DNA of 64,000 nt from Moringa oleifera (lineage: Eukaryota; Streptophyta; Magnoliopsida; Brassicales; Moringaceae). The position numbers and the translations under genes were made by a program. The notes under the pieces are model-generated. The model made no database searches. It had not been told where the DNA came from and was given only the letters and a program-made list of their open reading frames with translations. The stretch covers positions 1,736,001 to 1,800,000 of the forward strand of contig JAJFZO010000882.1 in assembly GCA_021397835.1 (NCBI GenBank), given 5' to 3'. Shown piece after piece: positions 21,100-31,793 of this stretch (the first letter of the stretch is position 1; the number at the start of each line of letters is the position of its first letter).

Positions 21100-22585
21100 T
21101 TAGACCCTAAAGTTTTTGCCTTCGAAGGTTTGACCAAACTGCCAATTGGAAGGGACGATGTTCCACGAGGTGGAGGTGCGTCGGTCACTGGCTGTGACCC
21201 TGAAGGAGAGTGACTGACCAACCAGAACCACGTTCGACTGCCAGTTCTGACCCCAGTTCCGGCTCATGCTCATCCATCCGGTCCTTGACCCCTTCACGCT
21301 CACCTTCACGATATCTCCTGCACCCGCGACGTTGGTGATCAGAACCAGGTTGAAGTAACGGAAGCCGTTGATCGTGAACCTGATCCCTCCATCCTTGCGG
21401 CACGGCACCCTATAAAAACAAGTTAGCTCAGAAAAATAATCAAAAGGGTATTCTCGTAATTTTGTGCAAAAGAGTAATGTTATCCTGTAACAGTATTCTA
21501 CGGTGTATAAAGAAAAGAGAGGGGTTGATTGATTCTGTTTGTCTGGGAAGTCGTGTGTTTTACGCGCGCAGGTGTTTGGCCCGGTCTGTGGGGCCATTTC
21601 TTAAGAAACCTGAAGATGTGGACCTATCATGGATGTGGGGACATTGTTAGGAAGAAAATGAACGGCTGTGATTACTCTGATGGTTAGATTACAAATCAGA
21701 TTTCTGATCTGTGCTCAGAGGATTCAGAACCCAATCATCCAATCAGATTACAGAATATAATTGTGATCAGTAACGGCGAAGATTGTGTTTCAGTTTACCT
21801 GCGGTAAGAGACGGGGACAATGCCGGCGCGATACTCAGCTATCTTGAGGAACATGGGCATGGCAAGGTCGAAGTGAGGGCGGGGAGGGTTGCACCAGCCG
21901 CCATTGTCGCTGGGGAGAGCGTAGTTCGGGGGGCAGAAGTTGGTGGCTGTGATGAGGATCGAGGGACTGCCTGGGTGGCACCATTGCGGGTCGTCGGCGC
22001 ACTTAAGCTCAAAGCACGCACCGCAGCTCAGCCCGTTGTTGAACAGAGCTGTGCTCAGGGCTGCCGTGTTGACGCCATAGCCCTGGCTGTAAAGATTGCC
22101 GTACCCACACGCGCCTCCTGGGAAGAAACAGGAAGAAAAATGTCGGCAAATATTAGAAAACTACAAATGGGTGTCCCTGAAATTCATGTAAAGTGCTTGA
22201 AATGCATGAAATATTTGCTGGGATTCAAGATTTGGAAATGGGTTGCTGTTGACATTTTGCAGAGAAAAACTGAAAAACAAAGATTCCCATGTTCAAAGCG
22301 TTTTCGTGCCGGAAAACAGAGATTTTAAGAACCTCAGTTTTTCTGAAACTTTCCCGGGAAACTGCAATGAGAAATCACGAGCATTTCATGTCTGGGAAAA
22401 AGTGAAAACCAAAAACAAGCGATAGTAAACCCCATACCCATAGTTCCAGAGGCATCACTGCCACCGTAGAAAGTGGCATGGGCACTCTGCCAATCACCGC
22501 CAGCGTAAACACCAGGGATTCTGGCTTCAACAACTGCCAAAAACAGAACCAAAGAAGCCAAACAGATTGCAACCCTAATAGCCAT
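21100..22585 (-). CDS. alpha-expansin (EXPA4/EXPA6/EXPA16 clade)
   Basis: Secreted cell-wall-loosening protein acting on cellulose-xyloglucan contacts at acid pH. Exons 22585-22438, 22117-21799 and 21409-21100 give 258 residues, the standard length. Features: signal peptide at about 1-22 ([21 protein letters not shown]); N-terminal GH45-like double-psi domain with GGACGYGNL, the Cys series and the HFDLAMPMF motif; C-terminal CBM63-like domain with [24 protein letters not shown] and the end [11 protein letters not shown]. Introns sit at the two conserved EXPA positions with canonical sites (ATGG|gtatgg, cccag|GAGG, CGCAG|gtaaac, atag|GGTG). The N-terminus ([21 protein letters not shown]) points to the EXPA4/6/16 group. 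Nothing essential is missing. Confidence 0.97.
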
Positions 22586-22696
22586 GACTTATATACTACA
22601 CTGTTACTACAGTATCCTCTATGGAGACGAGAGAGCAGAGGCGGAAGCTTTCTCTTCCAGGGGAGGGGATGTGGAGAAGAGGCAAAGACTGAACTG

Positions 22697-22705
22697 CTAT
22701 TTATG
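22697..22705 (-). promoter_or_regulatory. TATA box of the expansin gene
   Basis: CATAAATAG on the minus strand, 112 bases upstream of the start codon, giving a predicted leader of about 80 bases. A GA/CT-rich tract lies just upstream of it. Confidence 0.6.
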
Positions 22706-22735
22706 GGGGCAGGACAAGCGAGACGAACAGACAGA

Positions 22736-22767
22736 GAAGAGAGAAGAGAGAGAGAGAGAGAGAGAGA
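22736..22767. repeat. (GA)n/(CT)n microsatellite in the expansin promoter
   Basis: Near-perfect GA dinucleotide run, about 30 bases upstream of the predicted TATA box (CT-rich on the gene's sense strand). Such tracts often occur in plant core promoters and are length-variable. Confidence 0.85.
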
Positions 22768-22842
22768 AAGGGCATTATGGGAAAGTCGAAAAGTTATGAT
22801 CATCAGCCTTGATTTATGCTTGTTTTGGTCTGTGTGCAAGTT

Positions 22843-23562
22843 TAAACCAACAAGGCTCTCTCCTTCTCTTAATTACCCTTTTGCTTTGGCGGTAATTTTA
22901 TTCAATTTCATATAATTAACATTGTATGACGAATTTATCCCTTAGTGGTGGGTGTGGAATGAGAATTATGTGAATTAGGAAACCAAACAGCTCTCTCTTT
23001 CTCTTATTAATTACCCTTTTGCCGTAGCCGCAATTTTATTTAATTCCATAAATTAACTCTTCGTGACAAATTTACCATTAAGGGTATAAAATAATGCAAA
23101 TAGAAAAATTAATAAATTTAAAATTTAAAATATATTATGATAATTAAAATTTAATAAAATTAATATTTTGTTTTTATTTTAATATTTTGTATTATTATTA
23201 TTATAAATTATAAAATTATCTTTTCAATTTTATTAAAAATTCAAATGAATTCATATTAAAAAATGATTTTTACCCACCAAAAGAACCCTCCAAATCTCTT
23301 ATTACTCTTTGTTTGGTCCTATTTTTCTTCTATTAATGTATATAAATTACAAAAATATCTTTTAAAATTTTGTTAGAAAAACTTAACATAAAATCACATG
23401 AAGATAGGATTTTATCAATTTAAAAAAAACCTTGCAGTCTTTTATTTATTTATTTATTTATTTTTATGCCACTTTGCAGTCTTTTATTGACCTTTGCTTT
23501 GGCAGTAATTTTATTCAATTAACTTATATAAAATCTTCATGACAAATTTACCCTTAGGGTGA
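22843..23562. repeat. three diverged copies of a ~105-bp unit upstream of the expansin
   Basis: 22843-22948, 22980-23090 and 23481-23562 share AAACCAA.CA..GCTCTCTC.TTCTC, ATTACCCTTTTGC, GTAATTTTATTCAATT.CATATAA.TTAAC and TGACAAATTTACCCTTA-like blocks. The third lacks the first block. The first two are in tandem; the third is separated by an AT-rich insert that carries the short repeat family B. Confidence 0.75.
23180..23420. repeat. two copies of short AT-rich repeat family B
   Basis: About 23180-23275 and 23320-23420 share TTATTATAAATTA.AAAATTATCTTTT.AATTTT.TTA and end in AAATTCATATTAA or ACTTAACATAAA-like sequence. The same unit recurs at about 28350-28435 and 28500-28590. Confidence 0.5.
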
Positions 23563-26060
23563 AACCATATCTGTGAATAGTAAAATGGGTTTTAGTGCAA
23601 AAGTGGAGGGTATGGAATGGAATAATGTGAAATGACATAGCTTTGCTTCAATTGCAAGTTGTGGTATCAAATGACACATCTTCCCTTTTGCTCCTTTTTC
23701 TTTTCAATTTTTTCCCCCCTTAGTAGTTTTTGGACCAAATGATAGTGATGGCCCTAGAAATGGAGGGAATATTTGCCCTACAAAGTTGTACCCTTATTTT
23801 GACTCATGCTGACATCCTCCTCACTTTTTCATCATTTTTTTTCTATTAGGATCATGCATGGTTTAATCTTTAATTTTCATATTATTCAATCATTATTTTT
23901 GTTTATTAATTAATATACAATTTTTAATATTTTCATTATTATAAATATGTTTAAGAAACAAAATTTTATTTTTATTATAAAAATAAAAAACATTATAATA
24001 TATACTATATTATCCATGCATATAATCTATTATCAATTTCTTCAAATTTCCAATTAAAAATATTTAAATTTCAAATTGTCTAAAAATTTATATAATCAAC
24101 TAAAATTTAAATATAAAATTTTTATATTTATAAATAATATTTTAAAAATAAGATAGAATCGCCTTTCTCTTCCATTAAATCATAAATTGAACTTTTATTT
24201 GGTGTGATTTATTTAATTTATTTATCTTATTAAAATGACATTATTTTATAATTTAGATTTTTATAAAAATATCATTTTAGAAAAAATTAATAAATAAAAT
24301 ATTTTTTAAAATATTTTTTAATTTATTAATATATTTTAAAATAATAAAAATGTTTATTTATTATTTATTATAATAAAAGATATGAAATATTATAATTATT
24401 TATTTTTACCTTAATCTTGGTTTTTAAACTTAAAAAATAAATTTTGATTTAATAATCAATTTGATTTTAAAAAAATTATTTATAAAATATAATTTAAAAC
24501 ATTAAAAAATAAAATTTGATGACAAATAAGATTTTATGAGATAATTTTTGATATTACTGCAGTAAACGTGATTGCCCATGTTAAAAAAAAAAAAAAACCT
24601 TTAATTGGAGCATTGTTAAATAAATTGTCTTGTCTGTCCTGGCTGATTTTCTGCCGTAATTTACCAAAATGGAATATTTTTCTTTTTAAAAATAATAAAT
24701 ACAAATTCCAAAAAAAGAAAAAATGTATAGAAATGGAAGGAAGTGGGGCCCCAGTGCCCCGCATTCATCGGCCCAGATATTGCGCCGTGCATTAGCCGTA
24801 CATTCTTCATGGTCAATGTTTTAAACTCCCCAACCAAATTTTCTATAAAAGTCAAATTTCTTTTTTATTTTTTTAATATTATTATATATTTTAATGAAAG
24901 TAAAAATTAGAGTCAAGGCTTAATGTTGAAAAATACCAAAAAGGATGTGTTTTATTTTTCAAAACCTAATCCATTCACCCAACTTGTCCAACAAAATTTC
25001 TATTCTCTAATTTCTCTAATCCATTATTTTATCACGTAAAGGCATCTTATCTCGATAGGACATAATTAGGTTAACTTGCATGAATAAATAAATAAATATG
25101 TACTTAGTAATGAATCATTTTTTATAATATCAATTATAATTTTTTTAAAATATAATAATTATATATTTTAAATTAAAAATAATTTATAATTTACTAATAG
25201 CTTATTTTAATAATTCTTAAAAAATATAACATAATTCAAATCAATGGAGAATCTTGTTTCATTGTCAAATAATACGCAGGATATTCACTCTTCATATTTT
25301 ATATATAATTTGATTCAATTTAAATTTATTTAAAAAATTAAAGATATTAAAGTCAATAGTTCATATAATAAATTTTAACTTGAAATTTTTTATAAACATA
25401 AAAATCAAAAATTTATTGAGTATTCAATTTTGTATAAATTTTAAAAACTTATTAAAATAACATATAAATTCAAAATTATTCAAATTTAAAAATAAATTAG
25501 AGGAGGATAAAATTTATTTGATTTATTATTTGTGAAATAACTAAAATATCATTAATTTTTTTTAGTGGGTTGAATCAAAATCTAAATTAAAATAAATTAA
25601 AACTTTAGAGGTGGAATTAAATCAATTTAAATTTCTATGTCTAAATAAAAATTTATCTAAAATTTAAAATTTTTATATTTATTTTAGAATAATGAATGAC
25701 AAATCTATAACCATTAAAATTTAAAATAAATAATTTTTATAATATAATATAAATTAAATTAAACAATATTACATTATTCATAATTATAAATGTACCCGAA
25801 TCTTGACTCTCTCTTTTTTTTTTTTCAATGGTTAGATAAAAGATTTCAAAACCTAGCAAAATTAACGGTATTAGAAGAGGATAAGAGAGGGCATGAAACG
25901 GTTAGGGGCGGTGGCGCTTTACATGTTATGCATTAAGGACATCGTAGGGAGTAGGGGGGATGACTTTGCAGGACGAATAAAGGGTGCAACCGATTCATCT
26001 ACCAAATCTAGTAAACCCAACAAGTCATGCAAGTTTTTAAGACTTTGTTTGGTCAACAAA
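23563..26060. other. AT-rich spacer
   Basis: Mostly AT-rich. A small balanced patch at 24740-24810 (GGGGCCCCAGTGCCCCGC) and another from 25880 carry no recognisable product. The ORFs here are low-complexity Lys/Phe/Ile translations. A family A repeat copy lies at about 25310-25590. Confidence 0.55.
25310..25590 (-). repeat. dispersed AT-rich repeat family A, reverse copy
   Basis: Shares with the other copies TTGAAATTTTTTATAAACATAAAAA, TTTATTGAGTATT, AAAATTTATTTGATT.ATT and ATTTAGTGG/TTGAATCAAAATC.AAATTAA blocks in the same order. Boundaries are approximate. Confidence 0.5.
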
Positions 26061-26073
26061 CACAAGCACTCCC

Positions 26074-26194
26074 CCACGTGGCACATGCCCTTTTGTTAGA
26101 TTTTCCGAGGTCCCATGAAACCATCCTATTGCATGTGAAGTTGCCACCAAAATTCAATTCATGCTCATCTCTCTCTTTAATTTCGCTTTATATA
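26074..26194 (+). promoter_or_regulatory. orphan promoter-like segment (G-box and TATA)
   Basis: A palindromic G-box CCACGTGG at 26074-26081 and a TTTATATA box at 26187-26194 lie in an otherwise balanced patch, followed by GGAGAGAGAAGAACCC. No coding frame or recognisable RNA follows within 4 kb. It could drive a non-coding transcript or be the leftover of a lost gene. Confidence 0.3.
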
Positions 26195-27174
26195 CATCTA
26201 TATGGAGAGAGAAGAACCCATCGTGTTTTCTACATAAATTTTACTTTTCATATCATTGAAAAAAACAAGAGGGTATTTTGGTAATTAAGTTTCATTAGGG
26301 ATAAATTGATAGATAATTCAAAATTCGATCTAATTTTTATCTAATTTTTTATGAAATATTATCTTAATAAGTTATTATCTCATCTACTATATGCAAATAT
26401 TATGTCAAGTTGATAAGTAGAGATTAATTAGTTATTATTAATTGATAATTTAAGCAAAAAAATATGTTAAAATATACAATTTCTATACGGTACATATATA
26501 TGGGTATGAATTATATGTTTGATGGTGTATTTACTTTGAAGTAAATTACAAGATAAGTATAGATTATTAGCTTAATTAGAGTCCAAAGAAAAGCATGAAA
26601 TAATAACTAAGGTAGGAAGGAATTCACCCAAAGTTTTGTTATCCAAGACATTTTAAATACTTTCCTTATTGACATGGTATCGTGCAATTAATCAAAATTT
26701 TACGATGATATGAACCGAAAAGTATATACCTTGGCGATTAATGCACGAGTGTTCATTTGGAGAAGGAGATGCTAAGAGATCCAAGTAGTAAAGGCAATCT
26801 AGTTGATCCCAAAGGTAGTTGGACAATTAATTGCATAAAGATGGAAGATCTCCCTATGCTCATGTGTCTTTTAATCAATATGTTATGTTCCGAAGCAAGC
26901 CCCACAAACTTTAGTTAATCTTAATGATATAAGACATCGATGCCCTTGTTTTTTTTTTTTTTTTGACGTTGATGTTATTGTATTTATTTGTATTATGTTG
27001 TAGTATTGTATGTTTTGAAATTAGTTTTTGATAATGAAAATATTAAGGATTTAAAATTAAAATTCTAAGTAATGTGAAAATAAAGTTTTATATATTACTT
27101 AATTTTACGATAAATATACGTATGAAAATTTTGAAGTAAATTTTTTTTAATGTGTCAATCGAATTAATGATATA

Positions 27175-27540
27175 TTTAATCTTTCAATTGGTTTAAATTG
27201 GATTTTGATTCAAATAATTATAAAAAATTAAAGTATTTTTATTAAAATATTTTTAAAATGATTCAAATAAATTATATACTTTATTTTGTATCTGTTTTTT
27301 AAATTCAAACAATTTTCAATTCACCGATTATTTTTTCATAAATTTTTAAAATTTTTAATAATGTAAATTATGTATATATATATATATCAAGATTTCTTTT
27401 TTTTTTTATGCTAGTTTCAATAAATTTTTATATTTGTAAAAATAATTTTAAGTTAAAATCTATTGCATAAGATTTAAAATTTGAATATTCTTTAATTTTT
27501 AGTATAATTTAAATTAAAATATTATATGTAAAATTGATTC
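27175..27540 (+). repeat. dispersed AT-rich repeat family A, forward copy
   Basis: Ordered blocks: AATTGGATTTTGATTCAAAT, TTATAAAAAATTAAAGTATTTTTATTAAAAT, AAATGATTCAAATAAATT, TTTTGTATCTG, TTTTTCATAAATTTTTAAAATTTTTAATAAT, ATTTGTAAAAATAATTTTAAGTTAAAATC. They recur at 29885-30245, 33050-33300 and 45225-45575. Confidence 0.55.
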
Positions 27541-28349
27541 AATCACATTTCAAAATACGAAACAAATACATAATATAATTTAAATTTTTTATTTATCTTT
27601 GATTTATAACAAAATTAATGATTTTAAATTAAATCGATTGATATGTTTGAAGTTAAAGTCTTGCATATTTGCTTGATATAATATTTTTAATAAAATAAAT
27701 TTTGAATGATGTGAAAAAAATTTAATAAGTAGATTATAAATTATTATCAGATAAATTAGTTATAGATAAAAAAAATAAAAATAAAACATCGTACCAAAAT
27801 GCGGACGAGTGCTTTGCTATAGAAAACTTGTCTTATCTTTGCGAGACAATTTGGTATCGAGGGGCCATTACTCCATTTTCACTTGTCTCCTCTTTAAATG
27901 AAACTATGTATCCTATATGCAAATTTTTTATACATTAAGCTTTACGCAATCCCTAGAGAACAAACAAAAGAGTTCCAAGTTTCTCGAGCAAGCAAATTAA
28001 GAATCATATCTTCGAGATCAAATGATCATGATCTCCACTTTTGTTCTGTTCTTTTTTTCGTTTTTGAAGGATCATATATTTTTCTTACATGTTTTTGACC
28101 TTTCATGTTGCCCAGCAACTTTCGAAAGATTTAGTAAAAGATGAGATAACGAATCAATTAACGAAACGATCAATAATATTTTAAAAGTCTGGACAAATCA
28201 TTTTAGTGAGTAAAAATAATGAGCGAACATCTTATAGTTTAATTGAAAATAAACTCACATAAAATTTTGATTTAAGATCAAAATTTTTTGTTTAGTTGTT
28301 TTAAGATTTTAAAGAGATTATAATACGTGACAATTTAATAAAATCAATG

Positions 28350-28590
28350 ATTAAGATTTATTTATTTATTTTTATATTAACATTATGAATTACAAAAATA
28401 ACCTTTTAAATTTTTACTCAAAAGCTTAACGCAACTTAGTATTTTGATCCGGATGAAAATTATGATATATAATAATTTGAAAAAAGCAATAGTTAATTTT
28501 TTATCTTTATTTTTATATGATATTATAAAGAACAAAATTATCTTTTTAATTTTTTATCTAAATGCTTGGTACAAATTCATATTAACATAG
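28350..28590. repeat. two copies of short AT-rich repeat family B
   Basis: About 28350-28435 (ATGAATTACAAAAATAACCTTTTAAATTTTTA, AGCTTAACGCAA) and 28500-28590 (TAAAGAACAAAATTATCTTTTTAATTTTTTAT, AAATTCATATTAA). They match the copies upstream of the expansin. Confidence 0.45.
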
Positions 28591-29429
28591 AATCTTTATT
28601 CTTTTATCCCTTCATGGATCATATGTTCGGCCTTATTAGCCTAATTGTCTTTTTTTTTTTTTTTTTTGAATTTGTGTTACAAAATTCATTAAAGGCTATC
28701 ATTGCGAGAATTTATGTGGCCCCATGTGAAGATTTAATTTCATTTCTAATCTCGGAATCACTTAGCATTGGATGAGAATTTTCCGAATTTTGGTACCTAA
28801 GCGTAGGTCTTGATTACATTCTCTCATTGTTTAGGGCACATTAATTCACTTGGTCGATTAGCAATCCAATAAATAGCCATAAATATCGTTCCATAAAAAG
28901 GGTATTGATCCAAATCATTCCATTCTCTATAATTTAATAGGTATGGCTATAATATGGTACATGAAGGCGATATAATTTCAAGCAAAACAAACATTCTTAA
29001 ATCCTAAGAAGAAGTGATACGGAACATAGAGGACAATGATAAGGCATAATAATCCATGATATGTATATTTTTGGGATAAAAATATTAGGTCATTTTTATG
29101 AATATACTACTGATTATGTATCTCTTAATGTCATACGTAACAATCACGAATGTCGTTTATCAAATACGTTTGGAAATCATTTTCTCGTGGAACTTACGGG
29201 AGGTTTCCATGAGAGATTTATGATTCGGTAATAATAACTTGAATTTTTTTCCTACAAAATGACTGAATTTGATTTTTTTTTCTTTCTTATGATTATAAAT
29301 ATTAAAAAATCAAATTTATAGAGAAATTATTTTTATTTTTTGTTGTTAAATTAAAAATTTTAATATTCAAAAAGCAAACCATAAAAATTTTAATTTAAAA
29401 ATTTAAATAAAATTGAATTTGTTAAAAAA

Positions 29430-29720
29430 TTTTAAAATTAGAGATCTTTCATAAATTTTAACTTGAAAGTTTTTAGTGTGTTAGAAAAATATTTACGTTA
29501 TCATAAAAAAAATTAAAATTTTTTGAGTATTGAAATTTTTTTAAAAAATTATATTTATTAAAAATTTAGTAACTCATAAAAAATATTTTTTAAGTAAAAA
29601 AATTTAACTTTGAGGAATTAACTCGAAATAAAGTGTCAAATTTATTTGAATTATTTTTGAGATATTTATTCAATCATATGAAATACCTTTAATTTTTTAT
29701 CATCGATTTAAGTTACGATT
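29430..29720 (-). repeat. dispersed AT-rich repeat family A, reverse copy
   Basis: Contains AAATTTTAACTTGAAAGTTTTTAG, TTATCATAAAAAAAATTAAAA, GAGTATTGAAATTTT, AATTTATTTGAATTATTTTTGAGATATTT and TTAATTTTTTATC in the reverse-copy order. It lies next to a forward copy (29885-30245), forming a loose inverted pair. Confidence 0.5.
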
Positions 29721-29884
29721 TAATTTAAATAAAATTAATAAATTAAAATTAATTTATTATTTTTTAAACATCAAATTTTAATAAAATGGATTAAACATTA
29801 AATTTTAAGTTAAATATTATATAAAACTCTATGTTACTGATCAAACTCTTATATTCAAAAAGTTACAAATTAAATTTTAATCTG

Positions 29885-30245
29885 TCAATTTAGTATCAAA
29901 TTGAACCTTAACTTAAACAATTATGAAAAAATTAAGAGTATTATTATTGTTGAATTATCTCAAAAATGATTCAAATGAATTCTTCACTTCATTTCAGGTC
30001 TATTCCTAAAAATATAAATAATTTTTTTACACAAAATCTATTTTTTTATGAATTTTTAAAATTTTTGATAATATAAATTAATATATATGTATTCAAATTT
30101 AAAATTTCTGCAAATTTTTATCCTATTAATTGAATATTTCTTTACATTTGTAAAAAAATTCAATATAAAATTCATTAAATAAGATTTTTAATTTAAATAT
30201 TTTGAACTTTGAATTTTTTTGACAAGATTCAATTTAGTTTAAATT
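29885..30245 (+). repeat. dispersed AT-rich repeat family A, forward copy
   Basis: Includes AATTGAACCTTAACTTAAAC, TATGAAAAAATTAAGAGTATT, ATCTCAAAAATGATTCAAAT, TCATTTCAGGTCTATTCC, TTATGAATTTTTAAAATTTTTG and ATTCAATTTAGTTTAAATTG, collinear with the copies at 27 kb and 45 kb. Confidence 0.55.
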
Positions 30246-30404
30246 GATAAATTAAAAAATTTTATTTATTATTATTTAAATATGAGAGTTTTATTTATGA
30301 TATAAATTATTTACATCAAAATTTTATATAATTTTTAATTTAATTTTTGTGTAATATTTATTTAAAAAAAAAAACATGAAAGAAACCTTTCAAAATCTTG
30401 ATTT

Positions 30405-30870
30405 TGGGCCATGAGACATGAACATTGGTTCAAAACCGAGAAAGAACACAAAGTTGAGAGAACAAGTTCGAGCCCAGACAGAATGATAACTCCTCGGTCC
30501 GTTTGTTTAGAAGCTCACGAACTTAGCCCATTAAGACTATTGGATTTCATGGCCCAGAAAACAAAGCCTGTGATTTTCCATGTGTTTGTTTTCTTTTACA
30601 AACTACGATTTTGCAGGACTCTGAACTTTTTTCCCGAGAAAAGACAAAACTTGCAGACCTGAAACATGAAAAGTTAATCCCAATGCAATTACATCTGATC
30701 AAATTACAAAGATTGAGAACCAACAAGATTCTCTGCAAAATTCAGCTTTTTCCTTTTTCTTCTTTGTTTTGTTTTCTTTCTCTTTTGACAACTGGCTTTC
30801 AGGTAAAACCTCACCAACCACGTTGACACGTGCTCGTGGATCACCTCCTGTGATTTCCATCCTCACTCAT
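30405..30870. other. GC-balanced island with site II and G-box motifs, no gene recognised
   Basis: Contains TTGGGCC (about 30404), AGCCCATT and GGCCCAG (about 30530-30555) site-II-like motifs and a CACGTG core at 30827-30832. The ORFs on both strands (up to 83 codons) are unrelated to any family I know. It may be a promoter or the relic of a gene. Confidence 0.35.
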
Positions 30871-31149
30871 CTTACCTGTTTTGAAGAATTAGTTTCTTTT
30901 TTTAAAAAAATTAATTTGATTTGTATTAATATTTTAAATAAATGATAATAAATAATAATCTAGTAAATAAATAATAAAAATAAATTTTATTTATTTTTTA
31001 ATATTAATATTACAAAACATAAAATGATGAAATATTTTGAATAAATATTATATTTAACACTAAACTATATATTTATTTTTCAATTTCGGTATCAAAATTT
31101 TAATTGATTTAATTTTACATCAATGTTTTAATTTGATTAAATTTTAATA

Positions 31150-31400
31150 CTGTCGAAAAGTTTAATGATTATGAATATTTATTTTTAAAATTTTTAAAAA
31201 TAAATCAATCTAATGTAAGAATTTTATAATTTTTTGAGTGTTTAAAAGTGTATATTTTCTTTATATTATCAAAAAATTAAAAATTTTATTAAACAATAAC
31301 GGATGAGTGAAAAAATATTTAAAATAAAAATTATAATTTATTTGAATTAATTTTTAAATATTTTTCAATAACAAAAATATTGTTAATTTAATATAATCAT
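31150..31400 (-). repeat. dispersed AT-rich repeat family A, reverse copy (diverged)
   Basis: Shares TTTTTTGAGTGTTT, TTATCAAAAAATTAAAAATTTTATT, ATTTATTTGAATTAATTTTTAAATATTTT and AACAAAAATATTGTTAATTTA-like blocks with the other reverse copies. Confidence 0.4.
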
Positions 31401-31535
31401 ATTAAAATATTAAATATAAAATTGAATCAATCCATTTTTAAGTTAAAATATAGGTAAATTTTAATATTTATCTAAATATTTGTATTTAAAAAAAATTATT
31501 ACAAATTAGATTTGACAGGAGATGTGAATGTTGTC

Positions 31536-31793
31536 TTAGAGATGTGATTCATTGCTCTTTGAAAGTCCCATAAAGCGAGTAGTAAATTTGGTGATCTGAA
31601 AAGCCGGTCTGTTGTGCCGCTGGACAGAAGTCAGCTTGCCGGCCCGAGCTCTGCTTTTGCCGTCTAAACGTTTCGTATCATATGGGCATGCTATGATACA
31701 GCTGGCATAGGCATGCTGCCTGCACAAGCAATCACATGGGGTTTCACCTTCTCCAACCAAGATGCCATGTGGGTCCTTTTCCCCTTTAGGCAT
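31536..31793 (-). CDS. unrecognised 85-residue ORF in a GC-balanced island
   Basis: MPKGEKDPHGILVGEGETP... with six Cys (CDCLC, ASCIIACPY) and a basic middle. Base composition of this 300-base island contrasts sharply with the deserts on both sides. The DNA also contains overlapping inverted repeats (GTATCAT/ATGATAC around 31675-31697; GCATGC-TATG/CATAGGCATGC around 31685-31714), so it could be an RNA-forming or regulatory element instead. No domain recognised. Confidence 0.2.
   Translation of the reverse strand: MPKGEKDPHGILVGEGETPCDCLCRQHAYASCIIACPYDTKRLDGKSRARAGKLTSVQRHNRPAFQITKFTTRFMGLSKSNESHL

Larger units (their letters stand above)
26290..30400. other. AT-rich desert with dispersed repeats
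   Basis: No gene recognised. Short balanced patches at 26560-26950, 27790-28120 and 28640-29240 contain no family I know. Copies of repeat families A and B are listed separately. Confidence 0.55.

Noticed and set aside
21783..22328. 181-codon plus-strand frame
   Set aside because: It is antisense to expansin exon 2, whose minus-strand frame has the full Cys pattern and HFD motif.
22478..22915. 145-codon plus-strand frame and overlapping 71-codon frame
   Set aside because: They run through the GA microsatellite and antisense to expansin exon 1; composition-driven.
31660..31730. Known conserved plant microRNA in the GCATGC inverted repeat
   Set aside because: I compared it mentally with the main conserved families (miR156-miR172, 319, 390-399, 408) and saw no match; the stem is also short.
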